Origin: an uncultured Bacteroidia bacterium
GTDB lineage: Bacteria > Bacteroidota > Bacteroidia > Bacteroidales > F082
DNA: 42,350 nucleotides
Assembly (NCBI GenBank): GCA_902769875.1
Contig: CACXQV010000018.1
Span: 1-42,350 of the forward strand
Reading direction: 5' to 3'
In this document: positions 7,013 to 13,762 of the stretch, piece by piece
How the letters are laid out: each line of letters opens with the position of its first letter
Position numbering within the stretch: position 1 is the stretch's first letter
Translations under genes and position numbers: made by a program
Notes under the pieces: generated by a model
The model's input: only the letters and a program-made list of their open reading frames with translations
Told to the model about the DNA's origin: nothing
The model's database searches: none

Positions 7013-7837
7013 ATGAAAAGAACGACTATCAATGCTGAAGGTTACGAAATAGAAGTCAGATTTGGAGGGAAAAATGGCGATTTCGTTTCATTAACCGATA
7101 TTGCCCGCTACAAGACCTCGGAAAACCCAGGGTATGTCATCCAAAACTGGATGCGAAACAGGAATACGGTTCGTTTCCTTGGCCTTTGGGAACAGTTTCA
7201 CAATCCGGTTTTCAATTGCCTCGAATTCGAGGCAATTGAAAACGAAGCCGGGATGAATAGTTTTGTGCTGACCCCAAAACGATGGATAGAAGCAACCCAA
7301 GCCATCGGAATAGTCTCAAAACAAGGACGTTATGCATCGACTTTAGCCCATCAAGATATTGCTTTCGAGTTCGCGTCGTGGATTTCTCCCGAATTCAAAC
7401 TTTACATCATCAAAGACTACCAAAGGCTGAAATCCGATGAAAACGGGCGGCTTTCTCTTGGCTGGAATTTGAACAGAGAACTGACAAAAATCAATTATCA
7501 CATTCATACTGATGCCATCAAGGAGCATCTTATACCCGAAAATATTTCGGCAAAGGCACGTTCTTTCATTTATGCTGACGAGGCGGATGTCCTTAATGTG
7601 GCTTTATTTGGCATGACCGCAAAAATGTGGCGAGAACAGAATCCTGAGAGCAAAGGCAATATTCGTGACCACGCTTCTTTGCACCAGTTGATTGTACTTG
7701 TAAATTTGGAAAGCATGAACGCCGAACTAATCAAGTCTGGACTCTCGCAAGCAGAAAGAGCCATCCGATTAAACCAAATGGCTATCAACCAATTGCAAGT
7801 CCTTAACGAGCATCGCTCCATAAAATTACTGGAGTAA
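7013..7837 (+). CDS. KilA-N domain protein
   Basis: This 274-residue protein begins with a KilA-N DNA-binding domain (residues about 5-115, including FVSLTDIARYK, IQNWMRNRNTV, FLGLWEQ and later KRWIEATQAIGIVSKQGRY, AFEFASWISPEFKLYIIKDY). Such proteins come from phages and are frequent in Bacteroidota chromosomes, usually as small solitary genes of unknown role. The C-terminal half is helical (SAKARSFIYADEADVLNVAL, LSQAERAIRLNQMAI). It stands between dinB (divergent) and the S24 repressor (same strand, 63 bases downstream) and could share a transcript with the repressor. A 36-bp perfect palindrome lies inside the coding region, where the protein has residues VFNCLEFEAIENE that look like an insert into the domain. 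Confidence 0.88.
   Translation: MKRTTINAEGYEIEVRFGGKNGDFVSLTDIARYKTSENPGYVIQNWMRNRNTVRFLGLWEQFHNPVFNCLEFEAIENEAGMNSFVLTPKRWIEATQAIGIVSKQGRYASTLAHQDIAFEFASWISPEFKLYIIKDYQRLKSDENGRLSLGWNLNRELTKINYHIHTDAIKEHLIPENISAKARSFIYADEADVLNVALFGMTAKMWREQNPESKGNIRDHASLHQLIVLVNLESMNAELIKSGLSQAERAIRLNQMAINQLQVLNEHRSIKLLE
7208..7243. repeat. 36-bp perfect palindrome inside the KilA-N gene
   Basis: Positions 7208-7225 are the exact reverse complement of 7226-7243; the centre is TCGAATTCGA. There is no loop, so the DNA could form a cruciform and the mRNA a long hairpin. It keeps the reading frame open. Confidence 0.95.
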
Positions 7838-7900
7838 CTCATCTCACTTCTCAACCTCATCAGTAAAATCCGTTTAATCCGTAGTTAAAAAATCAATTCT

Positions 7901-8710
7901 ATGTACTTCAACAGCAACATCAAATTCCTCCGCAAGCACCGCCACCGCACACAAGACGACATCGCTTTTGCGCTCAATATGAAACGCTCCACGTTGAGCG
8001 GCTATGAAAACGGCGTTTCCGAGCCTAACCTTGAGGCTTTGGTCGCCTTCTCGAAATATTTCGGCATCGCCATTGATACTTTGGTGAAAGTCGATTTGAG
8101 CGGCATCAGCCCGAGCCAACTTTCGCAATTGGAGCGCGGCTACGACGTTCACCTGAAAGGCAGCAATTTGCGCGTATTGGCCACCACGGTCAATAACGAC
8201 AACAACGAGAACATCGAACTCGTGAACGAAAAAGCCAAAGCGGGCTATGCCACAGGCTTCGCCGACCCCGAATATATCAAGGTGCTGCCGACGTTCACGA
8301 TGCCCTTCCTCTCGCGCGACCGCAAATACCGCACCTTCCAAATCAGCGGCGACTCGATGCTGCCCATCCCCGACGGCTCTTTCGTCACCGGCGAGTACGT
8401 CCTCGACTGGACCTACATCCGCAGCGGCCAGCCCTACATCGTGCTCACGCAAGACGACGGCATCGTCTTCAAGATCGTGGACAACAAAATCGAGCACGAG
8501 AGCAAACTCACGCTCAGTTCGCTCAACCCTTTGTATCAGCCTTACGATTTGGCCGCCTCCGATATTAAAGAGGTGTGGAAATTCGTGCATTACATCAGCG
8601 CGGAAATGCCCGAGCAGCGCGAAAACCGCTTCCGCGAGGAGCAACTTCTGCAAACCGTCCAAGAACTGAAACGGCAGGTGGAGGAGATACAGTTGAGGCT
8701 GAATATTTGA
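7901..8710 (+). CDS. XRE-S24 LexA-like self-cleaving repressor
   Basis: This 269-residue protein has an N-terminal XRE helix-turn-helix (residues 5-65, with TQDDIAFALNMKRSTLSGYE) and a C-terminal S24 peptidase domain. The catalytic Ser152 lies in SGDSM and the Lys191 in VFKIV. A plausible Ala114-Gly115 self-cleavage site occurs in KAKAGYATG. The last 30 residues form a coiled coil. Such repressors accompany dinB and the second dnaE in Bacteroidota and are thought to respond to DNA damage. The likely targets are the shared elements at 996-1015 and 6904-6923. The gene's own upstream region has CCGTAGTTAAAAAATCA (7879-7895), weakly like the shared element, so self-regulation is possible. Confidence 0.9.
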   Translation: MYFNSNIKFLRKHRHRTQDDIAFALNMKRSTLSGYENGVSEPNLEALVAFSKYFGIAIDTLVKVDLSGISPSQLSQLERGYDVHLKGSNLRVLATTVNNDNNENIELVNEKAKAGYATGFADPEYIKVLPTFTMPFLSRDRKYRTFQISGDSMLPIPDGSFVTGEYVLDWTYIRSGQPYIVLTQDDGIVFKIVDNKIEHESKLTLSSLNPLYQPYDLAASDIKEVWKFVHYISAEMPEQRENRFREEQLLQTVQELKRQVEEIQLRLNI

Positions 8711-8758
8711 ATTGTCTGGTTCAGTGGTAGTCGCAAAATTTGCGAATATCATCAAGCG

Positions 8759-9208
8759 TTATTTTAATACCTTATCGACAAAATCAGTTGGTGACAACAC
8801 TTCAACAAAAGATTCTTGAACATTCGAGAAATCGTTGATGTTGATGGTTATAAGATAGTCGCATCGATTTCGCAAAGCGCATTGATATTGAAAACTGTCT
8901 TCAATGTCGGAAAACGCAGTGTCATCAACTCCAGTAATCATGTCGTCGTAATCCATGTTTCCAACGGGAACAAGGTAAAGCATACTACGAACAATCTTTC
9001 GAGTCTGTTCCGTCAATTCTGGACGATGAATGCCTTTGTGTTTTAACATCTGTTCAGAGAGGTACGCCAAAGTGTAAAATGTGGCGCATGAAGTGATTCC
9101 CTCAATTTGTTTGTTCCTTAAGGCTTGAAATATGCGCTGAACAGATGCGAATTGCTCTCTTTCGAAGATGTATTCGACAAAAACATTTGTATCAAGAAAC
9201 ACTTTCAT
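8759..9208 (-). CDS. PIN-domain ribonuclease toxin (VapC-like)
   Basis: This 149-residue protein has a PIN fold: FLDTNVFVEYI at the start with Asp6, the acidic stretch SDIEDSFQY near residue 100, and CDYLITININDF with the last acidic residues. PIN toxins cut RNA, often tRNA, and are held in check by a partner encoded upstream. The partner here is the gene at 9296-9628. Originally the two genes would have overlapped by ATGA; a 91-bp duplication now places this start (ATG 9208) 88 bases beyond the partner's stop. Which RNA it cuts is unknown. Confidence 0.85.
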   Translation of the reverse strand: MKVFLDTNVFVEYIFEREQFASVQRIFQALRNKQIEGITSCATFYTLAYLSEQMLKHKGIHRPELTEQTRKIVRSMLYLVPVGNMDYDDMITGVDDTAFSDIEDSFQYQCALRNRCDYLITININDFSNVQESFVEVLSPTDFVDKVLK

Positions 9209-9348
9209 AATGCAATGCCATATTTATCTTGGAAATACTCGGCTTTTAAATCCTCAAGATGTATTCGACAAAAACATTTGTATCAAGAAACACTTTCATA
9301 ATGCAATGCCATATTTATCTTGGAAATACTCGGCTTTTAAATCCTCAA
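9167..9348. repeat. Perfect 91-bp tandem duplication across the toxin/antitoxin junction
   Basis: Positions 9167-9257 and 9258-9348 are identical base for base. Each copy holds the last codons of the antitoxin gene and the first 14 codons of the PIN toxin. Perfect identity points to a recent event. Confidence 0.97.
9246..9299 (-). pseudogene. 17-codon vestigial copy of the PIN toxin start
   Basis: The upstream duplicate copy of the toxin start (ATG 9299, overlapping the antitoxin stop as ATGA) runs MKVFLDTNVFVEYI and then LRI before a TAA. It is a by-product of the duplication. Ribosomes finishing the antitoxin would re-start here and stop 36 bases before the real toxin ATG, so it could lower or relay toxin translation. 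Confidence 0.8.
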
Positions 9349-9628
9349 AATCCGGCAATCCTCTATGGATGCTTTTCAGAAAATTCAATCCAAACATAGG
9401 GTCGATGTCTTGCTCTTGAAGGGTGTTCTCTTTCGCTCTCATTTGCTCCAATTGTAGTTGTAGAAAGCGAATTATCCATAAAGTATCCGACTTGTCAAGG
9501 TGAGATAATTCGGGGATAATGCCGCTTTCCTTGAGTTTGGTGCTTGATCCATAATACAATGCGGCAGATGGTTCTGCGGCCATGCTGACAGGATTGTTGT
9601 TTTCTCCGTATTCCATTTTGACTATCAT
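9296..9628 (-). CDS. Putative antitoxin partner of the PIN toxin (110 aa)
   Basis: I do not recognise the family. The protein has no obvious helix-turn-helix or ribbon-helix-helix; the middle is helical and glutamine/glutamate-rich (SDTLWIIRFLQLQLEQMRAKE), and the C-terminus ends KAEYFQDKYGIAL. Small proteins of this position, co-transcribed directly ahead of a PIN toxin, usually neutralise it; that is the basis of the call. Its stop codon overlaps the first (vestigial) toxin ATG by ATGA, showing the original translational coupling. TACTTTTG on the minus strand at 9646-9639 is a likely -7 element 10 bases before the start. Confidence 0.6.
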   Translation of the reverse strand: MIVKMEYGENNNPVSMAAEPSAALYYGSSTKLKESGIIPELSHLDKSDTLWIIRFLQLQLEQMRAKENTLQEQDIDPMFGLNFLKSIHRGLPDFEDLKAEYFQDKYGIAL

Positions 9629-9771
9629 TGTTCGGGCGCAAAAGTAGCAATAAAAAACGAATCGTAGTATTTTTTGAAATTTTATTACAGCTTATGCTTC
9701 AATCCAGCACAGGTTTTTGTTTTCTTTGCAGCGTGAAAACAAAAGCGGTCTGAACAATATGTCAATAATGG

Positions 9772-9799
9772 TTGTGTTTGGGAAAAATGTTTACCTTTG
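9772..9799 (+). promoter_or_regulatory. Promoter of the leader RNA and three-gene operon
   Basis: TTG at 9772-9774 and TACCTTTG at 9792-9799 are separated by 17 bases, slightly shorter than the usual 19. Transcription would start near 9805, about 300 bases before the first gene. Confidence 0.5.
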
Positions 9800-9805
9800 C
9801 AGCAA

Positions 9806-10023
9806 ATTCATGCAAGTATCATTCTTGTGTGAGTTGACATATTGCATACTTGCTGACCTTTCGGCTCGGTTAAATCTGGTAAATTCAACCCTTGAAGCAC
9901 GAATAAGTCATTGCAGGTTTGTAGCCTTTTGGGAGGGCACAGACCGCTTTGCTTGTTTCGCTTCAAGGCCCACCAGAGCCGAACCGAGGAAACGACAAAG
10001 GGATTTCGTGTTCTCCCTTTTTA
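9806..10023 (+). ncRNA. Candidate structured leader RNA ending in a terminator-like hairpin
   Basis: No gene is convincing between 9629 and 10110, but the stretch is rich in helices. GCAAGTAT (9812-9819) pairs with ATACTTGC (9846-9853). TTTC and CTCGGTT (9859-9862, 9865-9871) pair with AACCGAG and GAAA (9982-9992). AGCACGAA (9896-9903) can pair with TTCGTGTT (10005-10012). A hairpin AAAGGGA (9997-10003) / TCCCTTT (10014-10020) followed by TTATA resembles an intrinsic terminator, and it competes with the 9896/10005 helix. ATACTTG recurs at 10023-10029 as an alternative partner for 9813-9819. The picture is of a roughly 220-base RNA, or an attenuating leader for the genes at 10111-13187. No known RNA family was recognised. 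Confidence 0.4.
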
Positions 10024-10110
10024 TACTTGAGCACGACGGAAATGCGGAAACCCGTTAGCGGAAGCATATAAACAAGAAGTTGCGCCCGTGACGTATTAGG
10101 GTATTAAGAA

Positions 10111-10416
10111 ATGATTGCAGACATTGTTTACAAAAACAAAATGTACTATGTTTTAAATGAACAAGGAAAAGAAATTTCCCGCAACTGGGAAAGCACTTTA
10201 GGTGAACTAATGGGTTTCAGTGGAACTTTTATCGTGTTCAGAAGAAACAAAATGTTCTACACGATGGACGACAGGCTAAAAGAGATTGCACGCAACTGGG
10301 AATCAACACTCGGTGAATTCCGTAATGTGGCAGGAAACTCCGTCAATTTCCGTCGAAACAAGATGATTTACACCTACGACAGCCGTTTAAAAGAAATCAG
10401 CCGTCGTTGGGAATAG
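10111..10416 (+). CDS. Small protein of three beta-type repeats (101 aa)
   Basis: The protein is made of three copies of a roughly 36-residue repeat with the pattern NKM-Y-DxxxKEI-RNWESTLGE (RNKMFYTMDDRLKEIARNWE in the second). The third copy ends the protein after SRRWE. The pattern recalls short WG-like or propeller-type repeats seen in other small Bacteroidota proteins, but I cannot name the family. It has no signal peptide or membrane segment. It is the first gene of a three-gene unit (12 bases to the next) and could be a binding or sensing partner of the membrane protein and the DUF262 protein. Base composition is AT-rich relative to the core genes. Confidence 0.75.
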   Translation: MIADIVYKNKMYYVLNEQGKEISRNWESTLGELMGFSGTFIVFRRNKMFYTMDDRLKEIARNWESTLGEFRNVAGNSVNFRRNKMIYTYDSRLKEISRRWE

Positions 10417-10428
10417 GAGGACAAGATT

Positions 10429-11484
10429 ATGGAAAAACAAAAAGAAAACAAACTGACTCCCGTTTTGTATTTCATAGGCATCTTTCTACTCATCGCCTTT
10501 ATTCTATTGGCGTGGATGTCACATTCATGGCAGGAGTCGGAAATTGCCTCTCAGCTTTTTGCAGCCTTGGCGGGTGCTGTTATTGCAGCTTTCATTACAT
10601 CCATTCTATTGAGGCTCCAGACTCAAAGCCAAGCAAAACTCATAGAAGGGCAAGCAGCTATTGAGCAAGAAAAGGAAAAAGAGGCCAAGGTGTATGAGGA
10701 AAAACTGCGCATTTATCAGGAGTTTCTTCACAAACTCAATGAAATCATCCGCGACAACAAAATTGACAAGGAAGAGGTGATAGATCTCCAATTTCAAGTT
10801 TCCTTCATCGATATGCATACCTCATCAGAGCATATCAAAGAAATCAGTATGCACGTTGCAAACATCGTAAGAAACATCAACAATCCAAATGAAAACTTCA
10901 ACCTTTTGGAGGAAATGTTTGCCATCAATGAGACCTTTAGGGAGGAGCTTTACAAGAAAAAAGAGACGGAACTCGCTGATGGCAACAAGCAAAACAGAAT
11001 AGATGCCGTTGATAATTTCAAATCCATAACAGTATATGAAAAAGGTAATAGTGTGGAAAGCATCAACATCTATGAATGGATTAAAAAGCTCAAGCAAAAT
11101 ATTAAAGCTCCAGGCTTCCGCCAATGGATTTATGGCAAACGCACTTTGGTTCACGAATTGTATCTGAACTATGACGGCGAAGCGTTTCGGAAAGACCCTG
11201 CCGAAAATTCCCTTTGCTGTGATTCGGTGTTTAATTCTGACGAAACCATCAGTGTTCTACTTTTCTTAAGGAAGAACAAAAAAGAAGCAACTAAAAATCT
11301 TCTTAGTGATGACATCTGGAAAGAATACCAAAACCTTCCAATAACCGATGATGGAAGGTGCGAAATTAAGGTATTCGGTAAAAAAGATTCCGAAAACGAC
11401 ATCAAAGAATACTTTGAAAAAGAAATCTTCCCCAAAATGAGCAACTGGAGAGAAAAACATAAAGACGAGTATAGAATTGGCTAA
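10429..11484 (+). CDS. Two-helix membrane protein with coiled coil and unknown C-terminal domain (351 aa)
   Basis: I do not recognise the family. Two membrane helices open the protein (about residues 11-31 and 41-62: VLYFIGIFLLIAFILLAW and LFAALAGAVIAAFITSILL). A charged coiled coil follows (65-130) and then a soluble domain to residue 351 with no catalytic motif I can see (FRQWIYGKRTLVHELYLNYD). The topology places most of the protein in the cytoplasm, hung on the membrane. It is 12 bases after the repeat protein and 17 before the DUF262 gene, so the three are one unit. Membrane-anchored helpers next to nucleases are common in anti-phage systems; a role here is inference. Confidence 0.75.
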   Translation: MEKQKENKLTPVLYFIGIFLLIAFILLAWMSHSWQESEIASQLFAALAGAVIAAFITSILLRLQTQSQAKLIEGQAAIEQEKEKEAKVYEEKLRIYQEFLHKLNEIIRDNKIDKEEVIDLQFQVSFIDMHTSSEHIKEISMHVANIVRNINNPNENFNLLEEMFAINETFREELYKKKETELADGNKQNRIDAVDNFKSITVYEKGNSVESINIYEWIKKLKQNIKAPGFRQWIYGKRTLVHELYLNYDGEAFRKDPAENSLCCDSVFNSDETISVLLFLRKNKKEATKNLLSDDIWKEYQNLPITDDGRCEIKVFGKKDSENDIKEYFEKEIFPKMSNWREKHKDEYRIG

Positions 11485-11501
11485 AACAAATAACAATAAC
11501 T

Positions 11502-13187
11502 ATGGAAGCAAAAACAACCATCAATGATCTGTTTTCTGGCAACCGAATTATGGTACCAGATTATCAAAGAGCATACTCGTGGAATACGACCGAAAAGAAT
11601 GATAACGGGCATGTAAACACATTCCTCAACGATCTGTTGGACTACATCAAATCGGGCAGCTCAGCTCCTTATTATTTCGGGCATTTTTTGTTTGAGCAAA
11701 AAGACGGACACAATTTCGCTGTCATTGACGGACAACAACGCCTTACAACAATCAGCATTTTCCTCTCGGTTGCATTTCGCGTTATGAAGGAGAATCGCGA
11801 CTTGAAAGAGGAAGAAATCGAAATGTACGAGGACATGGTAAAACGGAACAGCACATACCGTTTCTCGACCGTGGCATACGACAACATACTCATGCGTGAT
11901 TATGTGATAGACCAGACCAAGCATGATTTGTATGGCATCAAGACGACTTCAGGGATGCGGATAACAAAAGCCTACGACTATCTCTATTTGCAGCTTGTGC
12001 GACTTGGATTAGATACGACAATCGAATTGGTAAAAGCCGTGGCAAAAGCCGCTTGCACCACCCATATCGTTAATTCTGAGTCGGAAGGCATACAGATGTT
12101 CATTTTTCAAAACAACAGAGGAAAGAAGCCCTCGAATCTTGAGATAATCAAGGCCCAGTTCATGTACAACCTACACCTTTATGGCGGTTCAGATGCCGAA
12201 AGCATGATCCAAGAAGTGAAAGAAAGGTTTGAGAACATCTATCTAAACATCTCAAAGATTGAGGATTTTGTGGACGAGGATGACGTTTTGTCAAGAACAA
12301 TGCAAGTGTATTTCAACTCACTTTGGCGCGACAATGCCATGGACGAGGTGGACAAAGCCTTGAAACAGCCCAGCCGATTGGTATTCATTATGAACTTCAC
12401 CCATGCCTTGGCCAATACTTTCACCAATTTGGAGCAACTGCTCGAAGACAGCAAAAGAGATGTCAATATAGAAAGTGCTTTGCTTTGTGGTCGATATTAC
12501 ATTGTTCTGCCTTTTTTTATCAAGGCATATTCAAACGGCATGACCTTATACGACATCAGCCGTATGGCAAAAGCACTTGGAGACTTGGTTCTTCGCGATT
12601 CGATAGTGGGTACCCGCGCCGATATGCGTTCTCGACTGAAAGACGTGTTTGAAAAACTCAACAAATCACCCGAAGACGTTATTGGAAGAATCAATTGGAT
12701 GAAGACAAACGAAAACTGGTGGTGGCACTATTGGAACAACGATGAACTTCGTAATGCAGCATCGGGAAATTGGAATCAAAATAGCCATTGGTTAGCGAAA
12801 ATCGTCCTGTGGAGATACGAAAACCACTTGATAGACCTTGCTGGAAAAGGCTATTCGCCCATTCAGTTCCATAGCATCAAGAAGCGCGATTTGGAACATA
12901 TCGCTCCGCAAACCCAAAACGACGAAAAAGAGGCTGCTGGCTACGACACCTACGACCAAGATTTTTGGGACAATTACATGTACCATTTGGGTAACTTCCT
13001 TCTGCTTTCCGCTGCACATAACGAATCCATCGGCAACAAGCCTTTTGTGCTAAAAAGAAGCACATACGAGCACCTTTACCAACAACGCGAGATAGTTACA
13101 TTAACCGAAAATGACCTAAAATGGGACAAGCCTAAAATCGAACAGCGTACAGAAAAGATAATAGGTTTTTTAGTAAAAGAGTGTTGA
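11502..13187 (+). CDS. DUF262/DUF1524 (GmrSD-like) nuclease protein
   Basis: This 561-residue protein has an N-terminal DUF262 domain (VPDYQRAYSW at residues 18-27, IDGQQRLTT near 76, and FQNNRGKKPSNLEIIKAQF near 205) and a C-terminal DUF1524 HNH-type nuclease domain (LEHIAPQT, LGNFLLLS, HNESIGNKPF). DUF262 is a ParB/Srx-like NTP-using fold; the pair is known from the type IV restriction enzyme GmrSD, which attacks modified phage DNA, and from other defence proteins. Both halves look intact, with the histidine and asparagines of the HNH core kept. No methyltransferase gene is nearby, which fits a modification-dependent or differently triggered system. It is the last gene of the three-gene unit and is followed by a terminator. 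Confidence 0.9.
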   Translation: MEAKTTINDLFSGNRIMVPDYQRAYSWNTTEKNDNGHVNTFLNDLLDYIKSGSSAPYYFGHFLFEQKDGHNFAVIDGQQRLTTISIFLSVAFRVMKENRDLKEEEIEMYEDMVKRNSTYRFSTVAYDNILMRDYVIDQTKHDLYGIKTTSGMRITKAYDYLYLQLVRLGLDTTIELVKAVAKAACTTHIVNSESEGIQMFIFQNNRGKKPSNLEIIKAQFMYNLHLYGGSDAESMIQEVKERFENIYLNISKIEDFVDEDDVLSRTMQVYFNSLWRDNAMDEVDKALKQPSRLVFIMNFTHALANTFTNLEQLLEDSKRDVNIESALLCGRYYIVLPFFIKAYSNGMTLYDISRMAKALGDLVLRDSIVGTRADMRSRLKDVFEKLNKSPEDVIGRINWMKTNENWWWHYWNNDELRNAASGNWNQNSHWLAKIVLWRYENHLIDLAGKGYSPIQFHSIKKRDLEHIAPQTQNDEKEAAGYDTYDQDFWDNYMYHLGNFLLLSAAHNESIGNKPFVLKRSTYEHLYQQREIVTLTENDLKWDKPKIEQRTEKIIGFLVKEC

Positions 13188-13194
13188 ACAAATC

Positions 13195-13232
13195 AGCCTG
13201 CGCCCCAATTCGGCACAGGCTTTCTTTTTCTT
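13195..13232 (+). terminator. Terminator after the DUF262 gene
   Basis: AGCCTG (13195-13200) pairs with CAGGCT (13216-13221), extended inside by GCC/GGC, and is followed by TTCTTTTTCTTT. The T-run end also has a TTTCTTTG that could act as a -7 element for the next gene. Confidence 0.6.
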
Positions 13233-13262
13233 TGCAGCGTAGTAACTACAACACAACACACT

Positions 13263-13670
13263 ATGCTAACGAAATCCAGTAAGCCGTTTGATACAACAAC
13301 CATCGCCCGCCTGCTCAGTCACGAGGACGAGCACGGCATGGGGCGTGTCTTTATGTATGCTTTCCTTAATGAAGTGATACGACAGAAAAGGCCATTCCCA
13401 TTCGATTGTGAATCCGTTCAAGTAAGTTCCGACTTGATGATTGTTGACAAACAAGGTAGAAGTGTCGCCGTTGAGCAAAGGCGCAATCGGCTTAGTTTAA
13501 CCCTCAACGACCAACGAAGTGAAGCTTCCGCACTCATCGAATACCAAGGCAAAGCCTATCGGCAAGTCATTCTTGCTTGGCTTGCCGCCTGCATCCAATA
13601 CACTTCGTTGCAACCTGAACTTCGCAAAGAGCTGACAAGATATGCCCAATCCATTCAAAGAAGAATTTAG
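13263..13670 (+). CDS. Protein of unknown function (135 aa)
   Basis: I do not recognise the family. The protein is soluble, starts at a clear ATG 76 bases after the DUF262 stop, and has a beta-rich middle (VQVSSDLMIVDKQGRSVAVE, RRNRLSLTLNDQRSE) and a helical end (YRQVILAWLAACIQYTSL). The terminator and possible promoter between it and the DUF262 gene suggest separate transcription, although it lies in the same accessory block. A weak hairpin with a T-run follows it (GTGC 13689-13692 / GCAC 13702-13705). Confidence 0.65.
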   Translation: MLTKSSKPFDTTTIARLLSHEDEHGMGRVFMYAFLNEVIRQKRPFPFDCESVQVSSDLMIVDKQGRSVAVEQRRNRLSLTLNDQRSEASALIEYQGKAYRQVILAWLAACIQYTSLQPELRKELTRYAQSIQRRI

Positions 13671-13762
13671 CTTACAAAAGTTTTACCTGTGCGTCAATTC
13701 GGCACGATTTTTGTAAGGTTTTTCCATATTGTTAAACAACAAACACATCAAAAATCATCATT

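Noticed and set aside
8247-8669. A 140-codon frame inside the S24 repressor gene
   Set aside because: It has the Ser/Arg/Thr-rich composition of a shifted reading of the repressor and no start signal.
9806-10023. RNase P RNA, tmRNA, SRP RNA or 6S RNA
   Set aside because: The conserved cores of these RNAs (for example the RNase P GAGGAAAGTCC region or a tmRNA tRNA-like end) are absent.
9717-10058. A 113-codon open frame on the plus strand within the leader region
   Set aside because: It runs through the promoter and helices, has no protein-like composition or family resemblance, and its start lies upstream of the transcription start expected from the TACCTTTG element.
9806-10110. Retron or group II intron RNA
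   Set aside because: No reverse transcriptase gene is nearby and no domain V-like sequence is seen.
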